Assembly (NCBI RefSeq): GCF_001278755.1
Contig: NZ_CP012601.1
Location: forward strand, 3,472,154 to 3,536,153
Length of the DNA: 64,000 nucleotides
Source: Bacillus sp. FJAT-22090
GTDB lineage: Bacteria > Bacillota > Bacilli > Bacillales_A > Planococcaceae
Direction of reading: 5' to 3'
Shown: piece by piece, positions 7,501 through 16,195 of the stretch
Layout: the number at the start of each line of letters is the position of its first letter
How positions within the stretch are numbered: the first letter of the stretch is position 1
Notes under the pieces: model-generated
Databases searched by the model: none
Seen by the model: only the letters and a program-made list of their open reading frames with translations
What the model was told of the DNA's origin: nothing
Program-made: the position numbers and the translations under genes

Positions 7501-8388
7501 ATGAAATATCAAGGAATTATGACTGCTTTAGTTACCCCGATGGATGAAAATGGATTAGTTGATAAACAAGGTTTTGCAAATTTAATTCAAGATCAATTAA
7601 ATAATAATATTCATTCTTTACTTGTATTAGGCGGAACAGGTGAATATACTGCACTTAATATGGAACAACGAAAAATAGCGATTGATGTTGCAATAAGCGA
7701 AGTTAATGGCAAGGTACCGGTAGTAGTCGGTTTGCTTTCTCCTGGGTTGGGAGACAATATAGAATTAGGAAAATATGCAAAACAAGCTGGTGCCGATTCT
7801 GTAATGGCCGTTACACCGTTTTATGTAAGCCCGACAAAAGAAGGTTTCATTCAATACTATGAAGTCCTTGATAAAGCTTTGGACATGCCGATTATCCTCT
7901 ATAACATTCCGTATAAAACAGGCATTAATATGACGAATGATGTGGTGGAAAAAATTGTTGGGAAAATTCCGAACGTAGTGGGAATGAAAGTTTGTTCCGA
8001 TAACATGGGAGATGTAATTGAATTAATCCAATCTGTTGGAGATAAAATCTCAGTTCTTTGCGGAGAGGATTATAGAGCGGTTTCATCATTTATAACAGGA
8101 GCACCTGGTGCTATTACGGCCAGTTCCAACCTTATCCCAAACGTTTGGGTGAAAATCTATGATTTGGTTCAACAAAAAGAATACGATGAAGCAGTAGAGC
8201 TCCATAAAAAGTTTTTCCCACTCATGAAGGCACTCTACAGAGAAGGAAATCCGGGTCCTCTAAAAGCAGCGTTAAATATGATTGGCTTGCCAGTCAGTTC
8301 TGTTTCAGTTCCATTATTAGATCCTTCACTCCAGGTAGTAGAAGAACTGAAGAGTAAACTGGATGAATTGATCGTACCTGTAAGATAA
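7501..8388 (+). CDS. DapA-family lyase (dihydrodipicolinate synthase-like)
   Basis: A 295-residue (beta/alpha)8 class I aldolase or dehydratase. Schiff-base Lys163 (GMKVCS), Tyr134 (LYNIP) and the GGTGEY loop are present. However, the Arg that binds the aspartate-semialdehyde carboxylate in true DapA (Arg138 in E. coli) is Lys139 here (YNIPYKTG), and the active-site loop reads GGTGEY rather than GTTGES. Together with its place between a 2-hydroxyacid dehydrogenase and an aldehyde dehydrogenase, this argues for a catabolic lyase acting on a 2-keto acid rather than lysine synthesis. The exact substrate cannot be read from the sequence. Confidence 0.85.
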   Translation: MKYQGIMTALVTPMDENGLVDKQGFANLIQDQLNNNIHSLLVLGGTGEYTALNMEQRKIAIDVAISEVNGKVPVVVGLLSPGLGDNIELGKYAKQAGADSVMAVTPFYVSPTKEGFIQYYEVLDKALDMPIILYNIPYKTGINMTNDVVEKIVGKIPNVVGMKVCSDNMGDVIELIQSVGDKISVLCGEDYRAVSSFITGAPGAITASSNLIPNVWVKIYDLVQQKEYDEAVELHKKFFPLMKALYREGNPGPLKAALNMIGLPVSSVSVPLLDPSLQVVEELKSKLDELIVPVR

Positions 8389-8460
8389 CCTTTAATAGTG
8401 TTGGTTACCTATTCGACGAAATATTCAAGAAATACACTATTGTTGAATTAATAAAAACGA

Positions 8461-8494
8461 GAAACCAGTCATGATAAGAATTGACTGGTTTCTT
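8461..8494 (+). terminator. Intrinsic terminator after the DapA-like gene
   Basis: GAAACCAGTCA (8461-8471) pairs with TGACTGGTTTC (8482-8492), an 11-pair perfect stem ending in TT. The remaining sequence to 8782 contains the aldehyde dehydrogenase leader; no other gene is seen there. Confidence 0.75.
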
Positions 8495-8782
8495 AACTGA
8501 ATTTTGTTTCTTTTGTGGATTTTAGTTTATATGTCACTTCAATTATTTGAGGGAATTCCACAAAATATAAAGCGATACTAAATTTGTAATGATTTTCATT
8601 ATAGATTTGGGGTTAATAATCAAAAAAATGGACTTGTTTACTAGATTAGAAAATTCCAAGGAAAATGCGAACCGATTCAATGAAATTGTCATTAGCATGA
8701 ACTGTCAATAAAGATAAAAGGTAGAATGGTTATAGAAAATTTATTAAAGATGCTAAAAAAATATATTTCGGAGGTTATTCAC

Positions 8783-10330
8783 ATGGTAGTCGCATATAAA
8801 CACGAACCTTTTACAGATTTTACTAAGGAAGAAAATAAAGAGGCATTTGAAGAGGCACTTAAATTAGTACAATCATATCTTGGAAAAGACTATGATTTAA
8901 TCATAGGTGGGGAGCGTATCTCAACAGAAGACAAAATTGTTTCTGTCAATCCGTCAAATAAAGAAGAAGTGGTTGGTCGTGTGTCCAAAGCCAACCAGGA
9001 GCTTGCTGAAAAGGCAATGAAAATTGCTGATAAAGCGTTCAATACATGGAAGAAAACAAAGGCTGAAGTACGGGCTGATGTTTTATTCCGTTCAGCAGCA
9101 ATTGTAAGACGCCGTAAACACGAATTCTCAGCTATCTTAGTAAAAGAAGCTGGGAAGCCATGGAATGAAGCAGACGCAGATACTGCTGAAGCTATTGATT
9201 TTATGGAATATTATGGGCGGCAGATGTTGAAATTAAAAGATGGAGTGCCAGTAGAAAGTCGTCCAATCGAGCATAATAGTTTTAATTATATTTCGCTTGG
9301 TGTTGGGGTGATCATTTCGCCTTGGAACTTTGCATTTGCTATTATGGCAGGCATGACAACAGCAGCTATCGTTTCTGGCAATACCGTATTATTAAAGCCA
9401 GCAAGTACCACTCCAGTTGTGGCAGCTAAATTTATAGAAGTACTTGAAGAAGCTGGACTTCCAAAAGGGGTTGTCAATTTCGTACCTGGGAACGGGGCTG
9501 AGGTAGGAGATTATTTAGTTGACCACCCTCGCACTCGCTTTATTAGTTTCACTGGATCACGGGATGTAGGACTTCGCATTTTCGAACGGGCCTCAATACT
9601 AAGTGAGGGTCAAATTTGGTTAAAACGTGTTATTGCTGAGATGGGTGGTAAAGATACCATCGTTGTTGACAAAGAAGCGGATTTGGAATTGGCTGCTAAG
9701 TCTATCGTACTATCGGCTTTTGGTTTCTCAGGTCAAAAATGCTCTGCTTGTTCACGTGCAGTCATTGTTGAAGATGTATACGATTCAGTATTAAACCGTG
9801 CTATTGAACTTACAAAAGAATTAACCGTAGGAGATGGAGCAGATCCATCGAATTATATGGGGCCATTAAATGACCAAAACGCATTCGATAAAGTCATGAG
9901 CTATATAGAGATTGGTAAGCAAGAAGGTAAACTCCTTGCTGGTGGTGAGGGAGATGACACCAAAGGATGGTTCATCCAACCAACAATCATTGCTGATGTA
10001 GCAGAAGATGCACGTATAATGAAAGAAGAAATCTTTGGTCCAGTTGTAGCATTCTGTAAAGCACGTGATTTTGATCATGCCATTGAAATTGCGAATAACA
10101 CAGAATATGGTTTAACAGGAGCTGTAATTTCTAATAACCGAGAAAATATCGAAAAGGCACGTGAGGATTTCCATGTTGGGAATCTATATTTCAATAGAGG
10201 ATGTACGGGTGCTATTGTGGGATACCAACCATTTGGTGGATTTAATATGTCAGGAACGGATTCAAAAGCTGGCGGACCAGATTATTTAATTCAGCATATG
10301 CAGGGTAAGACAACATCAGAAATGCTTTGA
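8783..10330 (+). CDS. rocA: L-glutamate gamma-semialdehyde (1-pyrroline-5-carboxylate) dehydrogenase
   Basis: A 515-residue aldehyde dehydrogenase closely resembling Bacillus RocA/PutC throughout, from YKHEPFTDF at the N-terminus to [18 protein letters not shown] at the end. It oxidises glutamate semialdehyde to glutamate with NAD. The catalytic Cys lies in GQKCSACS (around residue 320) and the general base Glu in [11 protein letters not shown] 8783 is chosen because CGGAGG is correctly spaced; a longer frame from 8726 lacks an RBS and homology. It has its own transcription unit next to an amino acid catabolic cluster, so it may handle the end product of that route or of proline, arginine or ornithine breakdown. 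Confidence 0.9.
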   Translation: MVVAYKHEPFTDFTKEENKEAFEEALKLVQSYLGKDYDLIIGGERISTEDKIVSVNPSNKEEVVGRVSKANQELAEKAMKIADKAFNTWKKTKAEVRADVLFRSAAIVRRRKHEFSAILVKEAGKPWNEADADTAEAIDFMEYYGRQMLKLKDGVPVESRPIEHNSFNYISLGVGVIISPWNFAFAIMAGMTTAAIVSGNTVLLKPASTTPVVAAKFIEVLEEAGLPKGVVNFVPGNGAEVGDYLVDHPRTRFISFTGSRDVGLRIFERASILSEGQIWLKRVIAEMGGKDTIVVDKEADLELAAKSIVLSAFGFSGQKCSACSRAVIVEDVYDSVLNRAIELTKELTVGDGADPSNYMGPLNDQNAFDKVMSYIEIGKQEGKLLAGGEGDDTKGWFIQPTIIADVAEDARIMKEEIFGPVVAFCKARDFDHAIEIANNTEYGLTGAVISNNRENIEKAREDFHVGNLYFNRGCTGAIVGYQPFGGFNMSGTDSKAGGPDYLIQHMQGKTTSEML

Positions 10331-10439
10331 TAATGATTTGTTGATGATCTGAAGAAGTATTTATGAATCATATAATAACCAAGCCCATTTATAGAGTTAC
10401 TGCGTATTGTATAGTTACAACCATAACATTAACTATCAC

Positions 10440-10664
10440 TCGGGTTACCAAAACTTTAATGTAAAATAACCTTGAAGTCCTGTTTTATGGGTTACCAACT
10501 TTAATGTAATTAAAATTTATTGAAACATCCATATTTCGTTGCTGTTATTGAATTTTGGAGTTACCAGCTATAATGTCACTGGACAGCTGTTGTAGATTTG
10601 AAATAAAGTTTGACTGTTTATAAAAAAGATTAACTGTTTTGAATAAAGTTTAACTGTTTATAAA
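10440..10664 (+). repeat. Two interleaved families of short direct repeats
   Basis: GGTTACCAACTTTAATGTAA-like units start near 10442, 10489 and 10558. GAAATAAAGTTTGACTGTTT-like units with a TATAAA tail lie at 10597-10624 and 10638-10664, with half copies at 10629 and 10668. A further GAAATAAAG...GTTTATAAA unit followed by TTACCAA is at 12043-12080, on the far side of the DUF2785 gene. Arrays of short spaced repeats like this occur at the ends of some transposons, but no transposase is present. Confidence 0.5.
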
Positions 10665-10681
10665 GAAGTTGCACCGTTTTT

Positions 10682-10718
10682 CCCCTTTAGATATGATTGT
10701 CTAAAGGGGTGTTTTTTT
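10682..10718 (+). terminator. Strong intrinsic terminator just before the DUF2785 gene
   Basis: CCCCTTTAGA (10682-10691) and TCTAAAGGGG (10700-10709) form a ten-pair perfect stem followed by TGTTTTTTT. No gene lies immediately upstream on this strand after 10330, so the hairpin either ends a short unidentified transcript or attenuates transcription into the DUF2785 gene. Confidence 0.8.
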
Positions 10719-10761
10719 GTCCAAAAGAAAAAGAACATCTGAGGATACAAGGACCAAATTG

Positions 10762-11583
10762 ATGCTGGATTTGCAAAGAATTGAGAAGGATGAGTATCAG
10801 TTATGCGAAGGTGAGCAGCATCAAGATTTCTTCCCTTTGTTACTTCAATATATTGGTGATCCTCAGCCAGAATTACGGGATAACCTGATTTATCCGATGT
10901 TTTATATGTGGATTAAGAAAGAGAATAGGTTCAGTGGAGAGGAGTTGCGTAGCCTCTTAACTGTTCTGACTGATGAGAACCATTTGTTCTATCATATTGG
11001 CAGCGTCGACGATCAGTCAGTTTTTACAAGGACGTTCTCTGCCTTGCCTATCGCTTTGATTGTGCAACGCCACAGACAGAATCCATTTTTCGATCAAGCG
11101 GAAATTGAGCAATTAATGCATGCAATGCTCCGTTATTATAAAGAGGAGAAGGATCTGCGAGGTTACCTTTCAGTAGGAGGCTGGGCTCACAGCGCGTCTC
11201 ACGGTGCGGATGTTTTTGTTGAGCTGGTGCAGTGCGAGGAGAGCAGCGTCGCAATGCTGCGTGAGGTTCTTGTCGCTATTTCTAGCATGCTTCATAATGG
11301 TAGACACATTTTTAGCGATGAGGATGATGAGCGGTTGGTCAACATCGTAGATACGATGATTGACAAAGAGTTACTTCCACATCAAGAAATCGCTGATTGG
11401 ATTAGCGGCTTAGCGCAATGCTGCAATTTGCCGAGTAGTCGCAGTCAGGTGATTGCTCGCGTGAATAGCAAGAATTTTTTACGCAGTCTCTATTTCAGAA
11501 GGGGACAAGATAGCCGACGGAATGAGCTTAACACTGTCATGCTTGGTACTGAGGCAAAATTGAACAGGTTTTCTATCAGTTAG
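10762..11583 (+). CDS. DUF2785 family protein
   Basis: A mostly helical cytoplasmic protein of 273 residues with the DUF2785 pattern (DLQRIEKDEYQL near the start, YLSVGGWAHSASHGADVFVEL in the middle). Its biochemical role is unknown. The frame is open from TTG 10717, but that codon lies in the T tract of the upstream terminator, so ATG 10762, preceded by AAGGA at 10749-10753, is preferred. The gene looks visibly richer in G and C than its neighbours and is bracketed by unusual repeats, which suggests transfer from elsewhere. Confidence 0.75.
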   Translation: MLDLQRIEKDEYQLCEGEQHQDFFPLLLQYIGDPQPELRDNLIYPMFYMWIKKENRFSGEELRSLLTVLTDENHLFYHIGSVDDQSVFTRTFSALPIALIVQRHRQNPFFDQAEIEQLMHAMLRYYKEEKDLRGYLSVGGWAHSASHGADVFVELVQCEESSVAMLREVLVAISSMLHNGRHIFSDEDDERLVNIVDTMIDKELLPHQEIADWISGLAQCCNLPSSRSQVIARVNSKNFLRSLYFRRGQDSRRNELNTVMLGTEAKLNRFSIS

Positions 11584-11699
11584 GATTAGAGGGGCAGTCC
11601 CAAAAGCCATGGAAAGTTGGCTGAGAGAGTGTCTGGCATGTTTCTCCATTAAAGGGCGCTTTAATGGAGGAAATATCCTATGATTCAATAAAATATATT

Positions 11700-11746
11700 A
11701 AGAGCGTATTTTGATTAATCTTTTTTTAAAACACGCTCTTTCTTTT
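11700..11746 (+). terminator. Orphan intrinsic terminator
   Basis: AGAGCGT (11701-11707) pairs with ACGCTCT (11733-11739) and is followed by a T-rich run. It could end the DUF2785 transcript. Confidence 0.6.
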
Positions 11747-11904
11747 TGCTTGTTTATCGAGGCTATTAGTATTAATTTGATCAATCTTTATTATAAAGCT
11801 ACAGTTGTGAGTAACATTAATAAATGAGACAGATTAAAGTGTTAATTGAGATATTAATTCAATATAATTGATACTGATGTTCAAGGACAACTGAGTTGTA
11901 ACGG

Positions 11905-11937
11905 AAAAACTGGTTAGTTAAACTAACCAGTTTTTTT
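11905..11937 (+). terminator. Orphan intrinsic terminator
   Basis: AAAAACTGGTTAGTT pairs with AACTAACCAGTTTTT, followed by more T. The same stem sequence is seen at 59859-59893. No gene lies directly upstream. Confidence 0.65.
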
Positions 11938-12014
11938 ATTTGGGTTTGTTAGCTAAAATTGTGCATATTTCAACAAAAAAAGGACCTAATTTAAGGACTT
12001 TTTTAATGTACTTG

Positions 12015-12038
12015 TTCAACTAAAGCACCTGTTAGTTG
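12015..12038 (-). repeat. Dispersed palindromic repeat, type A, reverse orientation
   Basis: Read on the minus strand this is CAACTAACAGGTGCTTTAG with the TTGAA arm, one base from the type A consensus. It lies downstream of the minus-strand lytic transglycosylase gene, which keeps the rule that type A copies follow genes. Confidence 0.65.
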
Positions 12039-12110
12039 TGGGTTTGAAATAAAGTCGTAACGTTTATAAATTACCAAGACCTAAATTGTAAAAAGTCATT
12101 AAAAATAAAG

Positions 12111-12154
12111 GGTGGTACATATTAGTCATATCTTTATTTATGTACCACCTTTTT
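12111..12154. terminator. Bidirectional hairpin
   Basis: GGTGGTACAT (12111-12120) pairs with ATGTACCACC (12140-12149), with AAAG before and TTTTT after, so it can terminate in either direction. Confidence 0.55.
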
Positions 12155-12344
12155 ACTTCTTGTTCAACACACACACATTTTGCATTTCTATTGTTAGTCA
12201 TTCAGATTTCTAATAATAAAAGGGACCTAATTTAAGTGCTTTTATTAATGCACTTATTCATCTGAAACATCCATTCTTAAATACTAATAAAAAAATAAAA
12301 TCATCATAGACTTTACGCATTTCGGTACAATTTACAGGTGCTTG

Positions 12345-13580
12345 TTATTGTGCAAGTAATGCTAACTTGCTTTTAGATGGTGTTTCGTATTTTACTTTTG
12401 TGGACTTCTGAACGTAACTTCCACCACCTACACCATATAATCCACCATGATTACTCTTATAGTTATAAACTCGGTATTCTTCGCCTTTTTTCAAAGTACG
12501 GACCGTAGTCAATGAACCGTTACTCTCCATTTTGACCAAGTTTGTATTAGATAGAATAGTAACTTTACCTATTTGCCCTAATTTTAGTTCTGTTTTTCCC
12601 CACATAACTTTTATAGGGGGTACATCTACATCTAACTTTTTCTTAATGTACGCAGAGGATATATAACCTGTTAACTTTTGATCCTCAGTTTTAACTGGGT
12701 ACCATACAAATTGGTTTATACTTGTCAAAGATTGATCATATAAGAAATTTCCTTTAATAATCAAGGTAGTATTTATTGGTAAGGATTTTGCAACTGAAGA
12801 AGTACTAGGTTGTGACCTTAAATTTACATTGTCTTTTGTGATCGTTACTTTGTCTCCTATTTGAAATTGATATGCAGAGGCATGCAACTTATCCGTTAAT
12901 GTATATTCCTTCTTTTTGAATACAATATTTTCACTGCTATTAGGGTCATATTCAAAATCAACTGTATTGAAAGGAAATTGCCCTAATTTTGTATCGTTTA
13001 TGTAACTATCTTTTTCAATAAACGAAAAGACTTTTTCTTGATAGGCCTCTATATTCTTCAATCCACTGGATTGATAAAGAGGACTGTTAGCAGGCTTTAT
13101 ACCGTTATAAGCCATGACGGGAAAGTACCAATTTTCGATTACTTCTGGTCCTGTCTCTTTTATTTTAGGTAGATCTTTACGGTGATACATACTGCTAAGG
13201 ATTTCGACACCTACCTGAATATTGTAGTTGATATCGTATTTCAATTTCTCTTGATCATAGCCTAGTTGATTGGTAATTTGCATAAGACCGATCCCATTAT
13301 CTTTTGAGATAACAGGCTGGCCGCTCTCATCAAATTGTTTCCAACCACCATTTTCTTTTGAAGCCACAGCTTTAACAACTTCGGGAGGGATATTTGCTTC
13401 TAAAGCCGCATTCGTAAGTAAGCAGTTCATATGCTGAAAAGCGGGATTTTGATTTGGCTTAATTTCACCATATGATGAACATTTAGATGTCCATGTTGAC
13501 TCAGCGGAAGCTTCTTCGTAAGACCAACTCAGGAGCATTAAACAAGTTAATAATCCAGCCCCAATTTTGATTGATTTCAT
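12345..13580 (-). CDS. Secreted lytic transglycosylase-like protein with SH3 domains
   Basis: A 411-residue exported protein. A signal peptide (MKSIKIGAGLLTCLMLLSWS, cleavage probably after ASA) is followed by an SLT-type lysozyme-like domain at about residues 45-180 (catalytic Glu in ASKENGGW, then GIGLMQITNQLGYD and AYNGI), and by bacterial SH3 modules at about 240-310 (VNLRSQPSTSSVAKSLP). SLT domains cleave peptidoglycan glycan strands; SH3b domains anchor to the wall. ATG 13580 follows a modest RBS. It appears monocistronic. The 3' end lies near a degenerate repeat. Confidence 0.75.
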   Translation of the reverse strand: MKSIKIGAGLLTCLMLLSWSYEEASAESTWTSKCSSYGEIKPNQNPAFQHMNCLLTNAALEANIPPEVVKAVASKENGGWKQFDESGQPVISKDNGIGLMQITNQLGYDQEKLKYDINYNIQVGVEILSSMYHRKDLPKIKETGPEVIENWYFPVMAYNGIKPANSPLYQSSGLKNIEAYQEKVFSFIEKDSYINDTKLGQFPFNTVDFEYDPNSSENIVFKKKEYTLTDKLHASAYQFQIGDKVTITKDNVNLRSQPSTSSVAKSLPINTTLIIKGNFLYDQSLTSINQFVWYPVKTEDQKLTGYISSAYIKKKLDVDVPPIKVMWGKTELKLGQIGKVTILSNTNLVKMESNGSLTTVRTLKKGEEYRVYNYKSNHGGLYGVGGGSYVQKSTKVKYETPSKSKLALLAQ

Positions 13581-13828
13581 TCATTTATTCCCCATTCATT
13601 TAGTATTTTATATTTATTAGTATATTTTACCATAAGTGATTAGTGTAGAAATGATATTTAGGAATAAAATGGATGACTCTATTAAACCTTCACAAGAATT
13701 TAAGAATTCAATGGAAAGGGTATAGCCGATTTTTGATTTTAACTATTTGTTTTTAATTTGAACTTTTCCCCATTTGTAAATTATATTTTTTCACTTGAAG
13801 GACTTTAAAAATTATTCCTCTTTAATTA
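13581..13828. other. AT-rich divergent spacer
   Basis: The spacer between the minus-strand transglycosylase and plus-strand czcD is very AT rich. Apart from the czcD promoter region that begins at 13829, I see no gene, repeat or hairpin in it. Confidence 0.5.
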
Positions 13829-13882
13829 TTGACAATAGATAATTAGGAATATAATATGTATATATGAATATATAATCATATA
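13829..13882 (+). promoter_or_regulatory. czcD promoter with ArsR/CzrA-type operator
   Basis: TTGACA at 13829-13834 and TAATAT at 13852-13857 (17-base spacer) form a sigma-A-like promoter. An inverted repeat follows at 13861-13882, TATATGA and TCATATA around eight bases, close to the AT-rich operators bound by SmtB/CzrA repressors. It lies upstream of the czcD-czrA pair, so autoregulation by the encoded repressor in response to zinc is a reasonable inference. Confidence 0.55.
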
Positions 13883-13916
13883 TAGAGATTTAAGCATACA
13901 ATAGGGAGGGATTTTT

Positions 13917-14864
13917 ATGGGTAATAGTCACAATCATGCACATGGAGAAAATAAAAAAGTATTACTGATTTCGTTTTTAATCATTACCATCTATATGATT
14001 GTAGAAGCGGTAGGGGGTTATATTACAAACAGTCTTGCTCTTCTTTCTGATGCAGGGCATATGCTAAGCGATGCCGTATCCCTTGGAGTTGCCTTATTAG
14101 CATTTACATTTAGTGAAAAAGCAGCAAATGCTAGTAAAACATATGGCTATAAACGTTTTGAAGTTTTAGCAGCCGTCTTAAACGGTGTGACGCTTATTTT
14201 AATAGCTTTCTTTATTTTTTATGAAGCAATTGAACGTTTTACAAATCCACCAGAAGTGGCAACAACCGGTATGCTTGTTATTAGTAGTATTGGGTTAGCT
14301 GTGAATATCCTAGTTGCTTGGATTATGATGCGTGGCAGTGATACGAAAGAGAATTTAAATATGCGTGGGGCATTTCTCCATGTGATTAGTGATATGCTAG
14401 GATCAATTGGCGCTATTATTGCAGCACTACTGATTTTGTTCTTTGGTTGGGGTTGGGCTGACCCCTTAGCAAGTGTTATTGTCGCAGCACTAGTTTTACG
14501 CAGTGGTTATTATGTAACGAAAGCTTCGTTGCATGTATTGATGGAGGGCACGCCTCAAAATGTAAGTGTAAACGACATCGTTCATACAATTGAACAGACA
14601 AAGGGAATTATAGATGTACATGATTTACACATTTGGTCTATTACAAGTGGTTTAAATGCACTTTCTTGCCATGTGGTGGTAGAGGGACAAATGACGATTG
14701 TAGAGGGCGAAAAGCTACTACGTAAAATGGAACATGATTTAGAACATAAAAATATCCAGCATGTGACGATTCAGTTGGAATCTACCGCACACAAATGTGA
14801 TAATTCTATTTTATGTACAGCAAAAGCTGATGTCTCAGCTGCACATGCACACCACCATCACTGA
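13917..14864 (+). CDS. czcD: Cation diffusion facilitator, zinc exporter CzcD
   Basis: A 315-residue CDF transporter with six transmembrane helices. Metal-site residues are visible in TM2 (LLSDAGHMLSDAVS) and TM5 (HVISDMLGSIG), the HxxxD pairs that bind zinc in this family. A cytoplasmic domain follows (about residues 210-290). Both ends are histidine rich (HNHAHGEN and HAHHHH), probably metal-sensing or delivery sites. It exports Zn and perhaps Co or Cd in exchange for protons. ATG 13917 follows GGGAGGG, and czrA lies 71 bases downstream in the same transcript. Confidence 0.93.
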   Translation: MGNSHNHAHGENKKVLLISFLIITIYMIVEAVGGYITNSLALLSDAGHMLSDAVSLGVALLAFTFSEKAANASKTYGYKRFEVLAAVLNGVTLILIAFFIFYEAIERFTNPPEVATTGMLVISSIGLAVNILVAWIMMRGSDTKENLNMRGAFLHVISDMLGSIGAIIAALLILFFGWGWADPLASVIVAALVLRSGYYVTKASLHVLMEGTPQNVSVNDIVHTIEQTKGIIDVHDLHIWSITSGLNALSCHVVVEGQMTIVEGEKLLRKMEHDLEHKNIQHVTIQLESTAHKCDNSILCTAKADVSAAHAHHHH

Positions 14865-14935
14865 CGGGATGCATTGGGACTACCGATAGTAAAATAGTAA
14901 ATCAATAGGATTAGTTACAGGAGGTGTAAAAAAGT

Positions 14936-15250
14936 ATGGCTGAAGAAGTACAAACTAATACACATGAATTAGATGAAGAAACACTGTTTGTCGTATCCCA
15001 GACGTTTAAAGCGTTAAGTGATCCAACACGTATTCGTATATTAAACTTACTTTGCTGCGAAGAGCACTCTGTGAATGATATTGCTGAGGCACTAAATTTA
15101 GGTCAGTCCACAGTATCTCATCAGCTCCGTTTTTTGAAAAATTTACGTTTAGTAAAATTTCGACGTGAAGGGACAACGTTGTATTATTCAAGCGATGATG
15201 ACCATATTATGAATCTATTGCATCAAGCGATTGGTCATGCAAAGCATTAA
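14936..15250 (+). CDS. czrA: ArsR/SmtB-family zinc-responsive repressor CzrA
   Basis: A 104-residue winged-helix repressor. The recognition helix lies in [16 protein letters not shown]. The alpha-5 zinc site of staphylococcal CzrA is fully conserved: a DxH pair in [10 protein letters not shown] and H97/H100-type residues in IGHAKH, with matching spacing. Cysteines near residues 40-41 (LLCCEEH) also mark ArsR members. In this family zinc binding releases DNA. ATG 14936 follows AGGAGGTG. Its gene follows czcD, and the operator candidate lies before czcD. Confidence 0.92.
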   Translation: MAEEVQTNTHELDEETLFVVSQTFKALSDPTRIRILNLLCCEEHSVNDIAEALNLGQSTVSHQLRFLKNLRLVKFRREGTTLYYSSDDDHIMNLLHQAIGHAKH

Positions 15251-15275
15251 AATACATTCTATATATGAATTGAAA

Positions 15276-15315
15276 TAGAGTTGGTTCAAAAAATTTTGAG
15301 CTACTCTATTTTTAC
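15276..15315. terminator. Intrinsic terminator after czrA
   Basis: ATAGAGT..TTCAAAA pairs with TTTTGA..ACTCTAT around AATT, followed by TTTTTA. It ends the czcD-czrA transcript. Confidence 0.7.
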
Positions 15316-15405
15316 TTATAGATTTTTTTAGTTCTTATACGTTTTGTAAGAGAAAGTTTAAGTGATTGTATATAAAAACCCTTCCTATATTCCCCATATA
15401 AGCCA

Positions 15406-15777
15406 TTAGTTTAAAATCTCAACTATTTTTTTTGCTGAGCTTTCAGAAAGACTATAAATAGTATGAGTATCATTTGTATTCATTATTGTGCCATGTTCAT
15501 CACTTATCCAAAGAAAATAAGATTTATCTCCAAATTCAATTTTATAATCGGGGTCAACCATATTCACTATTCCTGGCTCTTTATTAGCACTGTTGAATGC
15601 ATTTTTAAAATCTTTCATGACACTTGAGTCTGTATAAGTAGTCAATGAATTCTCTCCAACTTTTGAAAAGCTTTCCATTTTGTATACGTTCACTTCTTCT
15701 ATGTTTTGAGATGAACATCCTATAGTCAATAGTGCTATTAAAATAATAAAAAGAAAACGTGGAAATAACCTTTTCAA
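15406..15777 (-). CDS. Small lipoprotein, YhfM-like
   Basis: A 123-residue protein with a lipoprotein signal ending in the lipobox TIGC (Cys21), then a compact domain resembling the YhfM-like family of Bacillus (VYKMESFSKVGE, a central FGDKSYFLWI strand, and a C-terminal helix SESSAKKIVEIL). It should be tethered to the outer face of the membrane. Start is TTG 15777 after AGGAGGTGG. Its function is unknown and it appears to be transcribed alone. Confidence 0.65.
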   Translation of the reverse strand: MKRLFPRFLFIILIALLTIGCSSQNIEEVNVYKMESFSKVGENSLTTYTDSSVMKDFKNAFNSANKEPGIVNMVDPDYKIEFGDKSYFLWISDEHGTIMNTNDTHTIYSLSESSAKKIVEILN

Positions 15778-15840
15778 GAAACCACCTCCTATTTAAAGTT
15801 AGTCGTGTTTTCTTGAATTTAAGTTACAGTGTAAGTAAAG

Positions 15841-16104
15841 TCATAAAAAAAACAATTTATACAAAACGTATCCAACGAATAAAATAACGATTAGTATTCC
15901 TGTCCCTTTCCAACCTAAACCACCAACTAAGTCAGCTAAGTTACCATTTTCTGCTCTACTAAATCCATCTTTTAATGAACCTGTTGAATTTTTTTTAAGT
16001 TCTTCTTGTCTTAATCTCTCTCTTTTTTCTTCAGGTGTACCTTCTTGAAAAAACCTATCCAACCTTTGATTTCTAATTAAAGTAACAAAAAAAGCCTCTG
16101 CCAC
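15841..16104 (-). CDS. Small membrane protein, DUF6366-like
   Basis: The conserved part begins at about TPEEKRERLRQEELKKN, continues with TGSLKDGFSRAENGN and LADLVGGLGWKG, and ends in one transmembrane helix (ILIVILFVGYVLYKLFF). This matches small DUF6366-type proteins. The start is uncertain: GTG 16104 lies within a terminator-like hairpin, while TTG 16062 is closer to the conserved block but has poor RBS spacing. The extra N-terminal residues are therefore doubtful. Confidence 0.6.
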   Translation of the reverse strand: MAEAFFVTLIRNQRLDRFFQEGTPEEKRERLRQEELKKNSTGSLKDGFSRAENGNLADLVGGLGWKGTGILIVILFVGYVLYKLFFL

Positions 16105-16146
16105 CCTTTAATATAAGGGATATGCTGATAAGGCTCTTTTTATTTT
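16088..16146. terminator. Long imperfect hairpin between the ZIP gene and the small membrane protein gene
   Basis: AAAAAAGCCTCTGCC..CCCTTT pairs imperfectly with AAGGG..CTGATAAGGCTCTTTTT, with T-rich runs on both strands. It most likely terminates the minus-strand ZIP transporter transcript. Confidence 0.5.
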
Positions 16147-16195
16147 TGTGTGCATATGAAAATCAAAGTGAACGGTTGAAATGTATAGAAAAGCG

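Larger units (their letters stand above)
11584..12344. other. Gene-poor stretch with orphan hairpins
   Basis: About 760 bases without a convincing gene. It contains a perfect hairpin CTCCATTAAAG/CTTTAATGGAG (11644-11669), three terminators (11700-11746, 11905-11937, 12111-12154), a reversed type A repeat (12015-12038) and two related blocks with GGACCTAATTTAAG (about 11975-12017 and 12218-12260). So many terminators without genes suggest decayed coding units. Confidence 0.6.

Noticed and set aside
7501-8388. Lysine-biosynthetic dapA
   Set aside because: The Arg that binds the semialdehyde carboxylate is Lys, and the neighbours are catabolic.
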